Shown: positions 1 through 8,000 of the stretch, piece by piece
Layout of the letters: each line of letters opens with the position of its first letter
Numbering within the stretch: the first letter of the stretch is position 1
DNA from: an uncultured Flavobacteriales bacterium
GTDB lineage: Bacteria; Bacteroidota; Bacteroidia; Palsa-965
DNA length: 64,000 nt
Direction: 5' to 3'
Assembly (NCBI GenBank): GCA_937974275.1
Contig: CALJIF010000039.1
Location: forward strand, 43,840 to 107,839
Made by a program: the position numbers and the translations under genes
Notes under the pieces: model-generated
Database searches by the model: none
Told to the model about the DNA's origin: nothing
Seen by the model: only the letters and a program-made list of their open reading frames with translations

Positions 1-1
1 A

Positions 2-721
2 CCGCACCACACGATTTCAGATGTAGCATTAGTTGGAGGAGGAACAATTCCGCAACCGGGCGAAATATCGCTTGCGCACAATGGTGTCTTATTTTTAGAC
101 GAACTGCCCGAATACAAACGAACAGTGCTGGAAGTCATGCGCCAACCGCTGGAAGATCGCATCGTTACTATTTCACGTGCAAAGTTTTCTATTGCATATC
201 CGGCAAGTTTTATGCTTGTTGCTTCTATGAATCCTTGTCCTTGCGGTTTCTATAACCATCCCGAAAAAGAATGCACATGCCAGGCCGGAGTGGTGCAGAA
301 ATATCTCAATCGACTTTCAGGTCCTTTGTTGGATCGAATTGATATTCATATTGAAGTAACTCCGGTTTCTTTTCGCGAGCTATCGGATTCACGAAAAGCA
401 GAATCTTCCATGTCCATTCGTGAACGTGTCGTAAAAGCGCGTTCTATTCAGTCTGAACGATTTAAAAAGCACGAATCCATTCATGCCAACGCTCAAATGC
501 AGGCAGGTATGTTGCGCACTGTTTGCCGGATTGATGATGCGTGTCATCAACTAATGAAAACTGCCATGGAGCGTTTGGGATTATCCGCTCGCGCGTACGA
601 CAGGATTCTTAAGGTTGCTCGCACTATTGCCGATCTGGATAGTTCGAATGAAATTCAACCGCAACATCTGGCGGAAGCCATTCACTTCAGAAGTTTAGAT
701 CGTTCAGGGTGGGGAGCATAA
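2..721 (+). CDS. YifB/ComM-family Mg-chelatase-like AAA ATPase, C-terminal part
   Basis: The gene enters from the left edge already open, and its start lies outside the window. The visible 239 residues begin with PHHTISDVALVGGG and run through a Walker B region (GVLFLDELPEY), then a cysteine-rich stretch (NPCPCGFYNHP...CTC) and the sensor/arginine region SGPLLDRIDIHIEV. The C-terminal Mg-chelatase domain carries SARAYDRILKVARTIADL. This order is diagnostic of the YifB/ComM family; ComM is a helicase that helps branch migration during natural transformation, and its role in Bacteroidota is less clear. The first internal start (GTG at 125) is not the true start. The gene ends at a hairpin shared with atpC. 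Confidence 0.93.
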   Translation, partial: PHHTISDVALVGGGTIPQPGEISLAHNGVLFLDELPEYKRTVLEVMRQPLEDRIVTISRAKFSIAYPASFMLVASMNPCPCGFYNHPEKECTCQAGVVQKYLNRLSGPLLDRIDIHIEVTPVSFRELSDSRKAESSMSIRERVVKARSIQSERFKKHESIHANAQMQAGMLRTVCRIDDACHQLMKTAMERLGLSARAYDRILKVARTIADLDSSNEIQPQHLAEAIHFRSLDRSGWGA

Positions 722-724
722 AAA

Positions 725-754
725 AATCCCCGCCTTGAGAGCGAGGATTTTTTT
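725..754. terminator. Bidirectional intrinsic terminator between the comM-like gene and atpC
   Basis: A 9-bp stem (aatccccgc / gcgaggatt, one mismatch) encloses a 7-nt loop. It has a T-run on the plus side and an A-run before it, so it can serve both convergent genes. Confidence 0.8.
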
Positions 755-775
755 GTCTTGTATGCGATTTGAATA

Positions 776-1012
776 TTATTCAGCCAGAACAATGATTTTG
801 TTCTTGAACACTTCGGCAACACCACCACTAATCGTGAATTGCTGAATCTGCTGATTAACATCCGTTACCTTGATAACACCCTTGCCCAAAGAAGAAATCA
901 TTGGAGCGTGGTTATTCATAATACCGAATTTTCCCTCGCTGCCCGGAAGTACAACAGATTTCACGTCTCCGCTGTAAACTTTCTTATCGGGTGTGATTAT
1001 TTCTAAAAACAT
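776..1012 (-). CDS. atpC: F0F1 ATP synthase subunit epsilon, short form
   Basis: The 78-residue protein matches the N-terminal beta-sandwich of F1 epsilon (LEIITPDKKVYSGDVKSVVLPG, then GKFGIMNNHAPMISSLGKG). It lacks the C-terminal helical hairpin that inhibits the enzyme in E. coli-type epsilon subunits (about 135 residues). A short epsilon of about 80 residues is usual in Bacteroidota. It lies 29 bp downstream of atpD on the same strand and is presumably co-transcribed. Epsilon sits on the central stalk and couples rotation of gamma and the c-ring to catalysis in beta. Confidence 0.95.
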   Translation of the reverse strand: MFLEIITPDKKVYSGDVKSVVLPGSEGKFGIMNNHAPMISSLGKGVIKVTDVNQQIQQFTISGGVAEVFKNKIIVLAE

Positions 1013-1041
1013 AATGTGCTGTTCAGGTAATGTTTATAATC

Positions 1042-2550
1042 TTAGTTAGCTTCAGCAAGTAATTTCTTGCCTTTTTCAACTGCGTCTTCGATGGTTCCTA
1101 CCAAGTTAAACGCTGCTTCAGGATATTCATCTACTTCTCCGTCCATGATCATATTGAAACCTTTGATCGTGTCATCGATAGATACGAATACACCCTTAAG
1201 ACCAGTAAACTGTTCTGCAACGTGGAATGGCTGTGATAAGAAACGCTGAACACGACGAGCGCGGTGTACCACCAACTTATCTTCTTCAGACAATTCATCC
1301 ATACCCAAGATTGCGATGATATCCTGCAATTCCTTATAACGCTGCAACAATTGCTTCACACGCTGAGCGCAAGAGTAATGTGCATCACCAACAACAGCAG
1401 GAGTTAGAATTCGTGAAGTAGAATCCAATGGATCTACCGCAGGGTAAATACCCAACTCGGCAATCTTACGAGACAATACCGTTGTTGCATCCAAGTGAGC
1501 AAACGTCGTTGCAGGAGCAGGGTCAGTCAAGTCATCCGCAGGTACGTAAACGGCCTGTACAGATGTAATTGATCCGCTCTTTGTTGAAGTAATACGTTCC
1601 TGCATGGCACCCATCTCTGTCGCCAATGTAGGCTGATAACCTACCGCTGAAGGCATACGACCTAACAACGCGGATACCTCAGAACCTGCCTGAGTAAAAC
1701 GGAAGATGTTGTCGATGAAGAACAAGATGTCTTTACCGCCACCTGAAGTGTCTCCACCACCGTCACGGAAGTATTCTGCCAATGTTAATCCGGATAAAGC
1801 CACACGTGCACGTGCACCAGGAGGTTCGTTCATTTGACCGAAGATGAAGGTCGCTTGTGAATCTTTCAATTTGTTCATGTCAACCTTGCTCAAGTCCCAA
1901 CCACCTTTGTGCAACGATTCTGCAAATGCATCACCGTACTTCACAATTCCTGATTCGATCATTTCACGCAACAAGTCGTTTCCTTCACGAGTACGCTCAC
2001 CAACACCTGCAAATACTGAGTAACCATCGTAACCTTTTGCAATGTTGTTGATCAACTCCTGAATCAATACGGTTTTACCTACACCGGCACCACCGAACAA
2101 ACCGATCTTACCACCTTTAGAATACGGCTCGATAAGGTCGATTACTTTGATTCCTGTAAATAATACTTCTGCCGTAGTTGAAAGGTCTTCAAACTTCGGA
2201 GGATTGCGGTGAATCGCATAACCGCCATCGTTACTAACTTCTTGTAAACCGTCAATCGCTTCTCCAACTACGTTAAATAAGCGACCACGAACTTTCTCTC
2301 CGATAGGCATACGGATAGGACTTCCGGTAGAAACTACTTCCATGCCGCGAGCCATTCCATCCGTAGAATCCATTGCGATTGTACGAACTGTATCTTCTCC
2401 GATGTGCTGCTGGCACTCCAGAATTACTTTTTGTCCATTCGTTTTAGTAACCACCAGGGCGTCCAGAATGTTAGGCAGTTTACCATCATTGTTGTGGAAA
2501 CTTACGTCGATTACAGGACCGATTACTTGTGCGATTTTACCTTTTTGCAT
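1042..2550 (-). CDS. atpD: F0F1 ATP synthase subunit beta
   Basis: This is the catalytic subunit of F1, 502 residues long. Walker A GGAGVGKT lies at residues 153-160, followed by GERTREG and the Walker B region ILFFIDNIFRF; the C-terminal part contains the usual DELSEEDKL motif. It is about 40 residues longer than E. coli beta, largely because of an insertion before the conserved FGQMNEPPGAR motif, which is common in Bacteroidota. The gene is followed by atpC, while the remaining ATP synthase genes are not in this window, as expected for the split operon of this phylum. A TACTTTTG -7 box lies about 38 bp upstream of the ATG. Confidence 0.98.
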   Translation of the reverse strand: MQKGKIAQVIGPVIDVSFHNNDGKLPNILDALVVTKTNGQKVILECQQHIGEDTVRTIAMDSTDGMARGMEVVSTGSPIRMPIGEKVRGRLFNVVGEAIDGLQEVSNDGGYAIHRNPPKFEDLSTTAEVLFTGIKVIDLIEPYSKGGKIGLFGGAGVGKTVLIQELINNIAKGYDGYSVFAGVGERTREGNDLLREMIESGIVKYGDAFAESLHKGGWDLSKVDMNKLKDSQATFIFGQMNEPPGARARVALSGLTLAEYFRDGGGDTSGGGKDILFFIDNIFRFTQAGSEVSALLGRMPSAVGYQPTLATEMGAMQERITSTKSGSITSVQAVYVPADDLTDPAPATTFAHLDATTVLSRKIAELGIYPAVDPLDSTSRILTPAVVGDAHYSCAQRVKQLLQRYKELQDIIAILGMDELSEEDKLVVHRARRVQRFLSQPFHVAEQFTGLKGVFVSIDDTIKGFNMIMDGEVDEYPEAAFNLVGTIEDAVEKGKKLLAEAN

Positions 2551-2587
2551 GTTCTTGAGTTATATATGGGTTGTCAAAAAACCGGTG

Positions 2588-2595
2588 CAAAAGTA
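2588..2595 (-). promoter_or_regulatory. atpD promoter, -7 box TACTTTTG
   Basis: On the minus strand TACTTTTG matches the Bacteroidota -7 consensus TAnnTTTG. A TTG-containing segment lies 16-19 bases further upstream (plus positions about 2612-2616). The inferred transcript start is near 2581, giving a leader of about 30 nt. Confidence 0.6.
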
Positions 2596-2730
2596 GCAAG
2601 TTTTATTCTGACAACAGGCACGCGTGTTAATAATTTCAGCACAACTTCTTCCTGATGTGCCTTTTGCCTGACGAACGTCACTTTTTTCAGCATGATCGGC
2701 TTATTTTCGCCTGTGACAAGCATACTTGTC

Positions 2731-2738
2731 TATTTTTG
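2731..2738 (+). promoter_or_regulatory. ribF promoter, -7 box TATTTTTG
   Basis: TATTTTTG matches TAnnTTTG, and a TTTTCG element lies 21 bases upstream (2704-2709). The expected transcript start, 5-7 bases downstream, coincides with the GTG start codon at 2745, so the mRNA would be leaderless. Confidence 0.6.
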
Positions 2739-2744
2739 CGCCCT

Positions 2745-3671
2745 GTGAAAGTTTATTACAATCTGTCCGAATTTGTTCAGCCTTCTAATCCGGTGGTTAC
2801 TATCGGTACGTTCGATGGTGTTCATCTCGGCCATCAAACAATACTGAAGCGACTGGTAACAGAGGCAAATGCTGTGCAAGGCGAATCGGTTTTGCTTACT
2901 TTTTACCCGCACCCGCGCATGGTGCTATTTCCGGAGCGTAAGCAGTTATTGCTGTCAACTTTGGAGGAGAAAATTGATTTATTACGCCAACAAGGTTTAG
3001 ATCATCTCATCATACAGCCTTTTACCCGCGAGTTTTCTATGATGTCTTATGAAGAATTTGTTCGCGAAATTCTGGTGCGGCAATTGGGAGTGAAAAAACT
3101 GGTAATCGGATACGATCACCAATTTGGGAGAAACAGGGAAGGCAGTTTTGAGAATTTGCGCAAAATGGCGCCGGAACTTGGCTTCGATGTAGACGAAATT
3201 TCTGCAAAGTTGATTGACGATAATGTGATCAGCTCAACCAAGGTTCGCGAGGCTCTTGATGCAGGGCGAGTAGAGGATGCGAATGCTTTATTAGGCTATA
3301 AGTATGCTCTTTCAGGGACAGTTGTTAAAGGAAAACAACTGGGTCGTACAATCGGTTTTCCTACAGCTAACGTGGTGGTAAGTGATACGTTTAAGTTAAT
3401 TCCTTCCAATGGTGTTTATGCTGTTGAAGTGCTTCATAACAATAAAGTTCATCAAGGCGTAATGAATATCGGTGTTCGTCCCACCGTTGATGGTGTAACT
3501 CGGACCAACGAAGTACACATAATGGATTTTAATTCGGATATTTATGGTGAATCATTGAAGGTTAGTTTTGTACAACGCATTCGTGATGAACTGAAATTCG
3601 ATTCTTTGGAAGGATTAAAATCACAAATAAAAAAGGACGAACAAATGGCGCGATCCTTGTTATCTAAATAA
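2745..3671 (+). CDS. ribF: Bifunctional riboflavin kinase / FMN adenylyltransferase
   Basis: RibF converts riboflavin to FMN and then FAD. With the GTG start at 2745 the protein has 308 residues and begins VKVYYNLSEF, as RibF proteins of this phylum do. The open frame extends 30 codons further upstream, but those residues overlap the promoter and resemble nothing in the family. The nucleotidyltransferase motif GTFDGVHLGH is at residues 21-30. ISSTKVRE follows, and the flavokinase domain carries GRTIGFPTAN in the C-terminal third. The next gene starts one base after the ribF stop, so the two are probably translated from one message. Confidence 0.95.
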   Translation: MKVYYNLSEFVQPSNPVVTIGTFDGVHLGHQTILKRLVTEANAVQGESVLLTFYPHPRMVLFPERKQLLLSTLEEKIDLLRQQGLDHLIIQPFTREFSMMSYEEFVREILVRQLGVKKLVIGYDHQFGRNREGSFENLRKMAPELGFDVDEISAKLIDDNVISSTKVREALDAGRVEDANALLGYKYALSGTVVKGKQLGRTIGFPTANVVVSDTFKLIPSNGVYAVEVLHNNKVHQGVMNIGVRPTVDGVTRTNEVHIMDFNSDIYGESLKVSFVQRIRDELKFDSLEGLKSQIKKDEQMARSLLSK

Positions 3672-3672
3672 T

Positions 3673-4287
3673 ATGAGCATACGATTCCTGGCAATATTGA
3701 TTTTTTTCTGGTGTGGAAATGTACTTCACGCTCAGAATTTGTTGCCATTAATCGATTCCCTGACATTAGATACGATGGACGGCCACACCAGTTTGGCTGC
3801 AGCTTTGAAAGAACCGGAAAAAGTGGTGAAACTTACTTTGCGAAAAGAGAAGTTAAGTTCTTTCCCTGCTGAATTATGGAAGTTTCCGAACTTACAGTAT
3901 CTCGATCTTTCCAGAAACAGTATATCCGAAATACCGGATTCTATCAGCTATTTCAAAAATCTTCAGGTACTGAAAGTGTCCCGCAACAAATTGGATTTCG
4001 TGCCGCGTGAAATAGGCGATTTGGCCCAGCTTAAAATTCTTGACCTCAGTCAAAATGAATTAGTGGCTATTCCTCCACAAATTGGCAAACTAAAAAACCT
4101 CAATTATCTGGATTTATGGGACAATAACTTGTCCATATTTCCGGAGGAATTAAAAGAGATTGCCGGAAATCTTAAAGTGTTGGATTTACGCGCTATTCTC
4201 ATTAACAAATCAACACAAGAGCGTATTCGTTCCTTGCTGCCGAATACTACCATTCACATGTCTCCACCATGTAAGTGCGATCAGTAA
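3673..4287 (+). CDS. Secreted leucine-rich repeat protein
   Basis: The 204-residue protein has a clear N-terminal signal peptide (MSIRFLAILIFFWCGNVLHA-Q). Four to five leucine-rich repeats of about 23 residues follow, with recurring units LxxLxLSxNxLxxIPxxIxxL such as LQYLDLSRNSISEIP and LKILDLSQNELVAIP. This IP-type repeat resembles the plant intracellular Ras-group class. Leucine-rich repeats usually bind protein partners; no specific partner can be named. A short Cys-containing tail (SPPCKCDQ) follows. The gene begins one base after ribF, which suggests translational coupling, and its stop abuts the stop of the opposing TonB receptor gene. Confidence 0.85.
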   Translation: MSIRFLAILIFFWCGNVLHAQNLLPLIDSLTLDTMDGHTSLAAALKEPEKVVKLTLRKEKLSSFPAELWKFPNLQYLDLSRNSISEIPDSISYFKNLQVLKVSRNKLDFVPREIGDLAQLKILDLSQNELVAIPPQIGKLKNLNYLDLWDNNLSIFPEELKEIAGNLKVLDLRAILINKSTQERIRSLLPNTTIHMSPPCKCDQ

Positions 4288-6693
4288 TCAGAATTTCGCA
4301 TTCAGCATTATCATAAAGTTTCTTCCTGCTTGTGGATAGAAGAAGTTGTAACGTTCTTCCGCACCGCCGGCAATCCATCCGTAAGTATATCCGTTAGCGT
4401 TATACCGTAGATCCAATATATTATATACAAAAGCACTCACTGATAAGTTTTGCATCGATTTTGCTGGAATATGCCATGTAAATCGGTAATCAAGCAACGT
4501 GTAGGGGTCAATACTCCTCGATTCTTGCCCGGTATTATCCAGGAATTGTCGTCCGACATGCTTTACGATAAATCCGGTTTCGATAAGTTTTTTGTAATTG
4601 TATGTAATCGTAACCGCGCTTATGATATTTGGTGAAAATGCTATAGGAGCATTATTGTACACGATAGAATCCTGCGTAAATGTATCGTAGTTATCAATGT
4701 ACTCTACAAATCGCGGAATGACGTTATTGCTGTAGGTCATGTTGCCAACAAAAGAGAGATTAGCAAATGGTTGATAGCCGCCTTCAATCTCAATTCCTCT
4801 GCGATAACTAACCGAAACATTCTGTCGCGTGTATGCGCCTACATCATTAATTTTTCCGGTTAATATCAGTTGGTTCTTGTACTGCATATTGTACAAATTA
4901 ACTCCGGCGAATAACTTGTTTTTTCTATAGCGCCATCCCAGCTCGGTGTCGTAAACAGTTTCGTGTACCGGACGATTTTCCGGTGGATTGTCAGTGAAGT
5001 CATTTCTGTTCGGTTCCTTATTGCCAACACTAAACGAAGCATAGGTTTGTTGCGCATCGTTGATTTCATAAGTCAATCCTGCTTTCGGATTAAAGAAATG
5101 CAACGTTACTTCTTGCGGCAACGATTCTCCTAAAATGTTAATACCTTCAAACGTATAATTCACATAGCGATATTGCCCATCAATAAACAAGTTGAATTTA
5201 TTGTTGAGCTGATAGTTCATTTTGCCGTACACATTCGCTTCTGATTTCGTAGCGGTGTTAAAGTAAAACTCAGGATTAATTAACGCCGCCGGTGGCAGAT
5301 AGCGCGACCATACAATAGTTCCGTAATGATCTCCACTGTACGTGCTTGCCGCACCACCCATCGTTACTTTTACTTTTTTCGTGCTGTTGTATGTGACATT
5401 CCACGTTCCTCCGTAATACCAATTATCCAACCATAACTGTCTAATTAAATCTGTTGGAGTTGCAAGTGAAAGCGAATCGGTAAATCCATATGCTCCCAGA
5501 TTGGCATCTTCTTTAAATTGTTCATAGTAACCGCGACCTTTTGTGGCGTGCAATGCAGCATTGAAATTCCATCTGTTGTTAATGCGATGAATAAACTGCA
5601 ACTGATAATGATCTTGCTGATAGTTGTCCGTCTCTCCTTGGTAATACTGCAATTGTCCGTTTTCGTCAAAATATATTCCTGCAGGATTGAAAGTAACGTT
5701 GCCTGCTTTGATCGAATCTTCAGGAACTCCATACCACGCCTGATAGGTGCGCTCACGACCGGAGAAAGCGGTAAAACGAAGCAAGGAATTTTCTGTTACA
5801 TACACGCCGGACGCATACCAACTTCTCAAATCGGAAGAAGCACGATCGATAAAACCATCCGAGTTCAATCGCGATAAACGAAGATCGAATGCAAACCGAT
5901 TATTGATTAAACCGGTACCCGCTTTTGCAGTTGTTCTCCACGTATTAAATGATCCCGCCGAACCGATAATCTCACCGTAAGCGCGGTTATTAATTTGGTC
6001 GGTTTGCAGATTAATTGTGCCTCCGAAAGAACCTGCTCCGTTTACTGAAGTTCCTACGCCACGCTGCACCTGAATATTATCAGTGGACGAAACGAAGTCG
6101 GGCATATTTACCCAAAATACACCTTGCGATTCCGCATCGTTAAGTGGAATTCCGTTAATGCTGACATTAATTCGTGTAGCATCCGTTCCTCGAATGGTAA
6201 TACCGGTATAACCAACACCATTGCCGGCATCAGATGTTGTTACCACCGAAGGCATAGTGTTCAGCAGAAACGGAATATCACGACCGGTGTTTTGCTTTGC
6301 AATATCAGCTTTACCTATTTCAGAATACGCCATGCCGGATTTCTCATTCGCACGTGTTGCAGTAATCAACACTTCTTCTTTCATGTACGCTTCGCGTTCC
6401 AGGAAAATGTCAAGCGTATTTACTTTATCAAAACAAATCGTGTCCCGACGATAACCCATTACCACCGGTATCAGGCAAAGTGGTTTTTCGGTAGAATCAG
6501 ATTTGATTTCCCAAACAAAATTGCCGGCGAAATCAGTTTGTGTTTGTGTGAAGCTTCCTGCTTGTTTGATGATTGCGAAAGCCAATGGTTCCTTCGTTGT
6601 GGCATCTTTAAGCGTGCCGCGAAGTTGAAGTTGTTGTGCTGCAATTGTTGTGCAGGCAAACAGAGTTAAAAAACTCGCTACTGTTTTTTTCAT
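4288..6693 (-). CDS. TonB-dependent outer-membrane receptor, predicted thiamine uptake
   Basis: The 801-residue protein has a signal peptide (MKKTVASFLTLFACTTIAA-Q) and an N-terminal carboxypeptidase-regulatory-like beta-sandwich (about residues 22-100). A TonB plug with RGTDATRINVSINGIPLNDAESQ lies near residues 165-190, and a 22-strand-type barrel ends in F (NFMIMLNAKF). The substrate assignment is inference from the TPP riboswitch in its leader: in Bacteroidota, TPP-controlled receptors of this kind are assigned to thiamine import. The genes just upstream on the same strand (NadR-like kinase, PnuC-type carrier, ThiE-like) fit a thiamine salvage role. The Shine-Dalgarno AAGGA sits 4 bases before the ATG. 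Confidence 0.9.
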   Translation of the reverse strand: MKKTVASFLTLFACTTIAAQQLQLRGTLKDATTKEPLAFAIIKQAGSFTQTQTDFAGNFVWEIKSDSTEKPLCLIPVVMGYRRDTICFDKVNTLDIFLEREAYMKEEVLITATRANEKSGMAYSEIGKADIAKQNTGRDIPFLLNTMPSVVTTSDAGNGVGYTGITIRGTDATRINVSINGIPLNDAESQGVFWVNMPDFVSSTDNIQVQRGVGTSVNGAGSFGGTINLQTDQINNRAYGEIIGSAGSFNTWRTTAKAGTGLINNRFAFDLRLSRLNSDGFIDRASSDLRSWYASGVYVTENSLLRFTAFSGRERTYQAWYGVPEDSIKAGNVTFNPAGIYFDENGQLQYYQGETDNYQQDHYQLQFIHRINNRWNFNAALHATKGRGYYEQFKEDANLGAYGFTDSLSLATPTDLIRQLWLDNWYYGGTWNVTYNSTKKVKVTMGGAASTYSGDHYGTIVWSRYLPPAALINPEFYFNTATKSEANVYGKMNYQLNNKFNLFIDGQYRYVNYTFEGINILGESLPQEVTLHFFNPKAGLTYEINDAQQTYASFSVGNKEPNRNDFTDNPPENRPVHETVYDTELGWRYRKNKLFAGVNLYNMQYKNQLILTGKINDVGAYTRQNVSVSYRRGIEIEGGYQPFANLSFVGNMTYSNNVIPRFVEYIDNYDTFTQDSIVYNNAPIAFSPNIISAVTITYNYKKLIETGFIVKHVGRQFLDNTGQESRSIDPYTLLDYRFTWHIPAKSMQNLSVSAFVYNILDLRYNANGYTYGWIAGGAEERYNFFYPQAGRNFMIMLNAKF

Positions 6694-6695
6694 TT

Positions 6696-6717
6696 TGTCC
6701 TTTTTGTGGATCGGACA
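6696..6717 (-). promoter_or_regulatory. Shine-Dalgarno sequestering hairpin of the TPP riboswitch
   Basis: On the minus strand TGTCC (6713-6717) is complementary to GGACA (6696-6700), which contains the core of the Shine-Dalgarno sequence AAGGA before the ATG at 6693. The same TGTCC is part of TGTCCGATCC, which can instead pair with GGATCGG(A)ACA (6745-6755), overlapping the 3' strand of riboswitch helix P1. The two pairings exclude each other. Confidence 0.65.
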
Positions 6718-6749
6718 TTCCGCGACAAGGGATGCATCGTTTCATGTTC

Positions 6750-6868
6750 CGATCCTGGTCCCTACGCAAGCATTATCTTGTTCAGGTGTGTTCATCATTG
6801 TGTTTGGAACAATCATGAACCGGGTATGATCTCAGCCTCGTGTAAACACAAGACACCCCTTTGGATCG
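6750..6868 (-). promoter_or_regulatory. TPP riboswitch (THI element)
   Basis: Read on the minus strand, the conserved THI blocks appear in order: GGGGTGTC, GAGGCTGAGA followed by ATACCC, ACCTGAACAAGATAATGC and GCGTAGGGA. Helix P1 can be closed by CGATCC (6863-6868) with GGATCG (6750-6755). The element ends 56 nt before the TonB receptor start codon. The spacer carries the expression platform discussed in the findings. TPP binding is expected to repress translation of the receptor. Confidence 0.93.
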
Positions 6869-6885
6869 ACGCAAAGGTATAGGAA

Positions 6886-7422
6886 TTAACTTAAATCGGG
6901 AAAATGTTTTTGCAATGCCTGAATAGCATTATAAAGTCTCATTTCGTAACGCCCGCTAATTATTTCAAAAGGCAATTGACGAATCGTAAGTTCTTTAAGG
7001 TAGAGCTGATAAAAGTAATCACGACGTTGTGGATTAACGCGCACCGGATCAGGCACCCAAGGCAAATCATTATTCGTTAATAAATACAAGTCATATTGGT
7101 GTGCCGAAATCTGCTCTTCAATCCATGTCGGAACGGTGCGATAAATATCTTCACACCAAACCTTCGCAAGAATAAACTCTGTGTCCACAAACAATAGTTT
7201 ATTCGCAAGTGCGGCCAATTCGTTTTCGTGTTCTAATTGCTTGTGTGCAATGGCAACAATATCCTCTAACGATGTTTCCTGATTGCTGTTGGCAACAAAC
7301 TCGCGCGCATACTCCGGAACCCACAGCGTATTGTAACGCATAGCAAGAGAACGACACAACGTTGTTTTACCGGTGCTTTCCGCTCCAATTAAAGCTATGC
7401 GTTTGATAGTTGTCGTTTCCAT
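6886..7422 (-). CDS. NadR-like P-loop kinase (AAA_28 type), possible vitamin kinase
   Basis: The 178-residue protein resembles the ribosylnicotinamide-kinase domain of NadR without its adenylyltransferase half. It has P-loop GAESTGKT at residues 13-20, then WVPEYAREF, LLFVDTEFILAKVW, and YLLTNNDLPWVPDPVR followed by a lid RRDYFY. In NadR this fold phosphorylates nicotinamide riboside. Its gene overlaps the upstream PnuC-type transporter gene by 28 bp and lies next to a TPP-riboswitch-controlled receptor. It may therefore phosphorylate either nicotinamide riboside or thiamine to trap the imported vitamin; the sequence does not decide between them. Confidence 0.82.
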   Translation of the reverse strand: METTTIKRIALIGAESTGKTTLCRSLAMRYNTLWVPEYAREFVANSNQETSLEDIVAIAHKQLEHENELAALANKLLFVDTEFILAKVWCEDIYRTVPTWIEEQISAHQYDLYLLTNNDLPWVPDPVRVNPQRRDYFYQLYLKELTIRQLPFEIISGRYEMRLYNAIQALQKHFPDLS

Positions 7423-8000
7423 GAAAGCAGTCCCGTTACACTAAGAATGGTAAAGATGAAAAATAATATGGCGAACAAATACATTTCGGGCCCTTTATGT
7501 ATGTACAACATCACAGATGCGCCATCAATTATGATCCAGAAAATCCAGTTCTCAATAAAACGTTTTGTCGTTAACCAAGTCGCAACTACCGAACTAACGG
7601 CGAGGATACTATCGATATACGGATAGGTGCTCCAATTGTAGGTCGCGCTAAGGAATCCTAATGTAAATCCACCGCATAATGAAATGACCAGTGACAATTG
7701 AAGTTGGCTGCCGTTTAGGGTTCTTACGATGAAAGTATTTTTGCTTGCTTGCTCTTGTTGGAGCCACATGTACCAGCCGGAAAACCCAAGAATCACGTAA
7801 ATTCCGTTCAGCACACTCTCTGCCGGTAATCCCTGGAAATAGTATTCTAACATGGCGGTTGAACTACCTGCTATTCCTGCCGGCCAGCACCACGCTTTGC
7901 CGCGAGATGCTCCAACGATGTATAAAATTGAACTCAGCGTTGAAATCCAAGACCATACGCTGGTGTGACGCACTGCATCCAATACGACTTCTGTAATCAT
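7395..8000 (-). CDS. PnuC-family vitamin transporter (nicotinamide riboside or thiamine)
   Basis: The 201-residue protein is mostly hydrophobic, with about seven predicted membrane helices. Family features include WCWPAGIAGS near residue 37, YVILGFSGWYMW in the middle, and the paired-tryptophan segment NWIFWIIIDGASVMLY with its aspartate. PnuC proteins are facilitators coupled to a cytosolic kinase, and the kinase gene overlaps this one downstream. In thiamine-regulated loci the paralogue is called PnuT. The position beside a TPP riboswitch and a ThiE-like gene favours thiamine, but the riboswitch lies downstream of this gene, so regulation by TPP is not shown. The start overlaps the preceding stop (ATGA). 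Confidence 0.87.
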   Translation of the reverse strand: MITEVVLDAVRHTSVWSWISTLSSILYIVGASRGKAWCWPAGIAGSSTAMLEYYFQGLPAESVLNGIYVILGFSGWYMWLQQEQASKNTFIVRTLNGSQLQLSLVISLCGGFTLGFLSATYNWSTYPYIDSILAVSSVVATWLTTKRFIENWIFWIIIDGASVMLYIHKGPEMYLFAILFFIFTILSVTGLLSWKRQLSNA

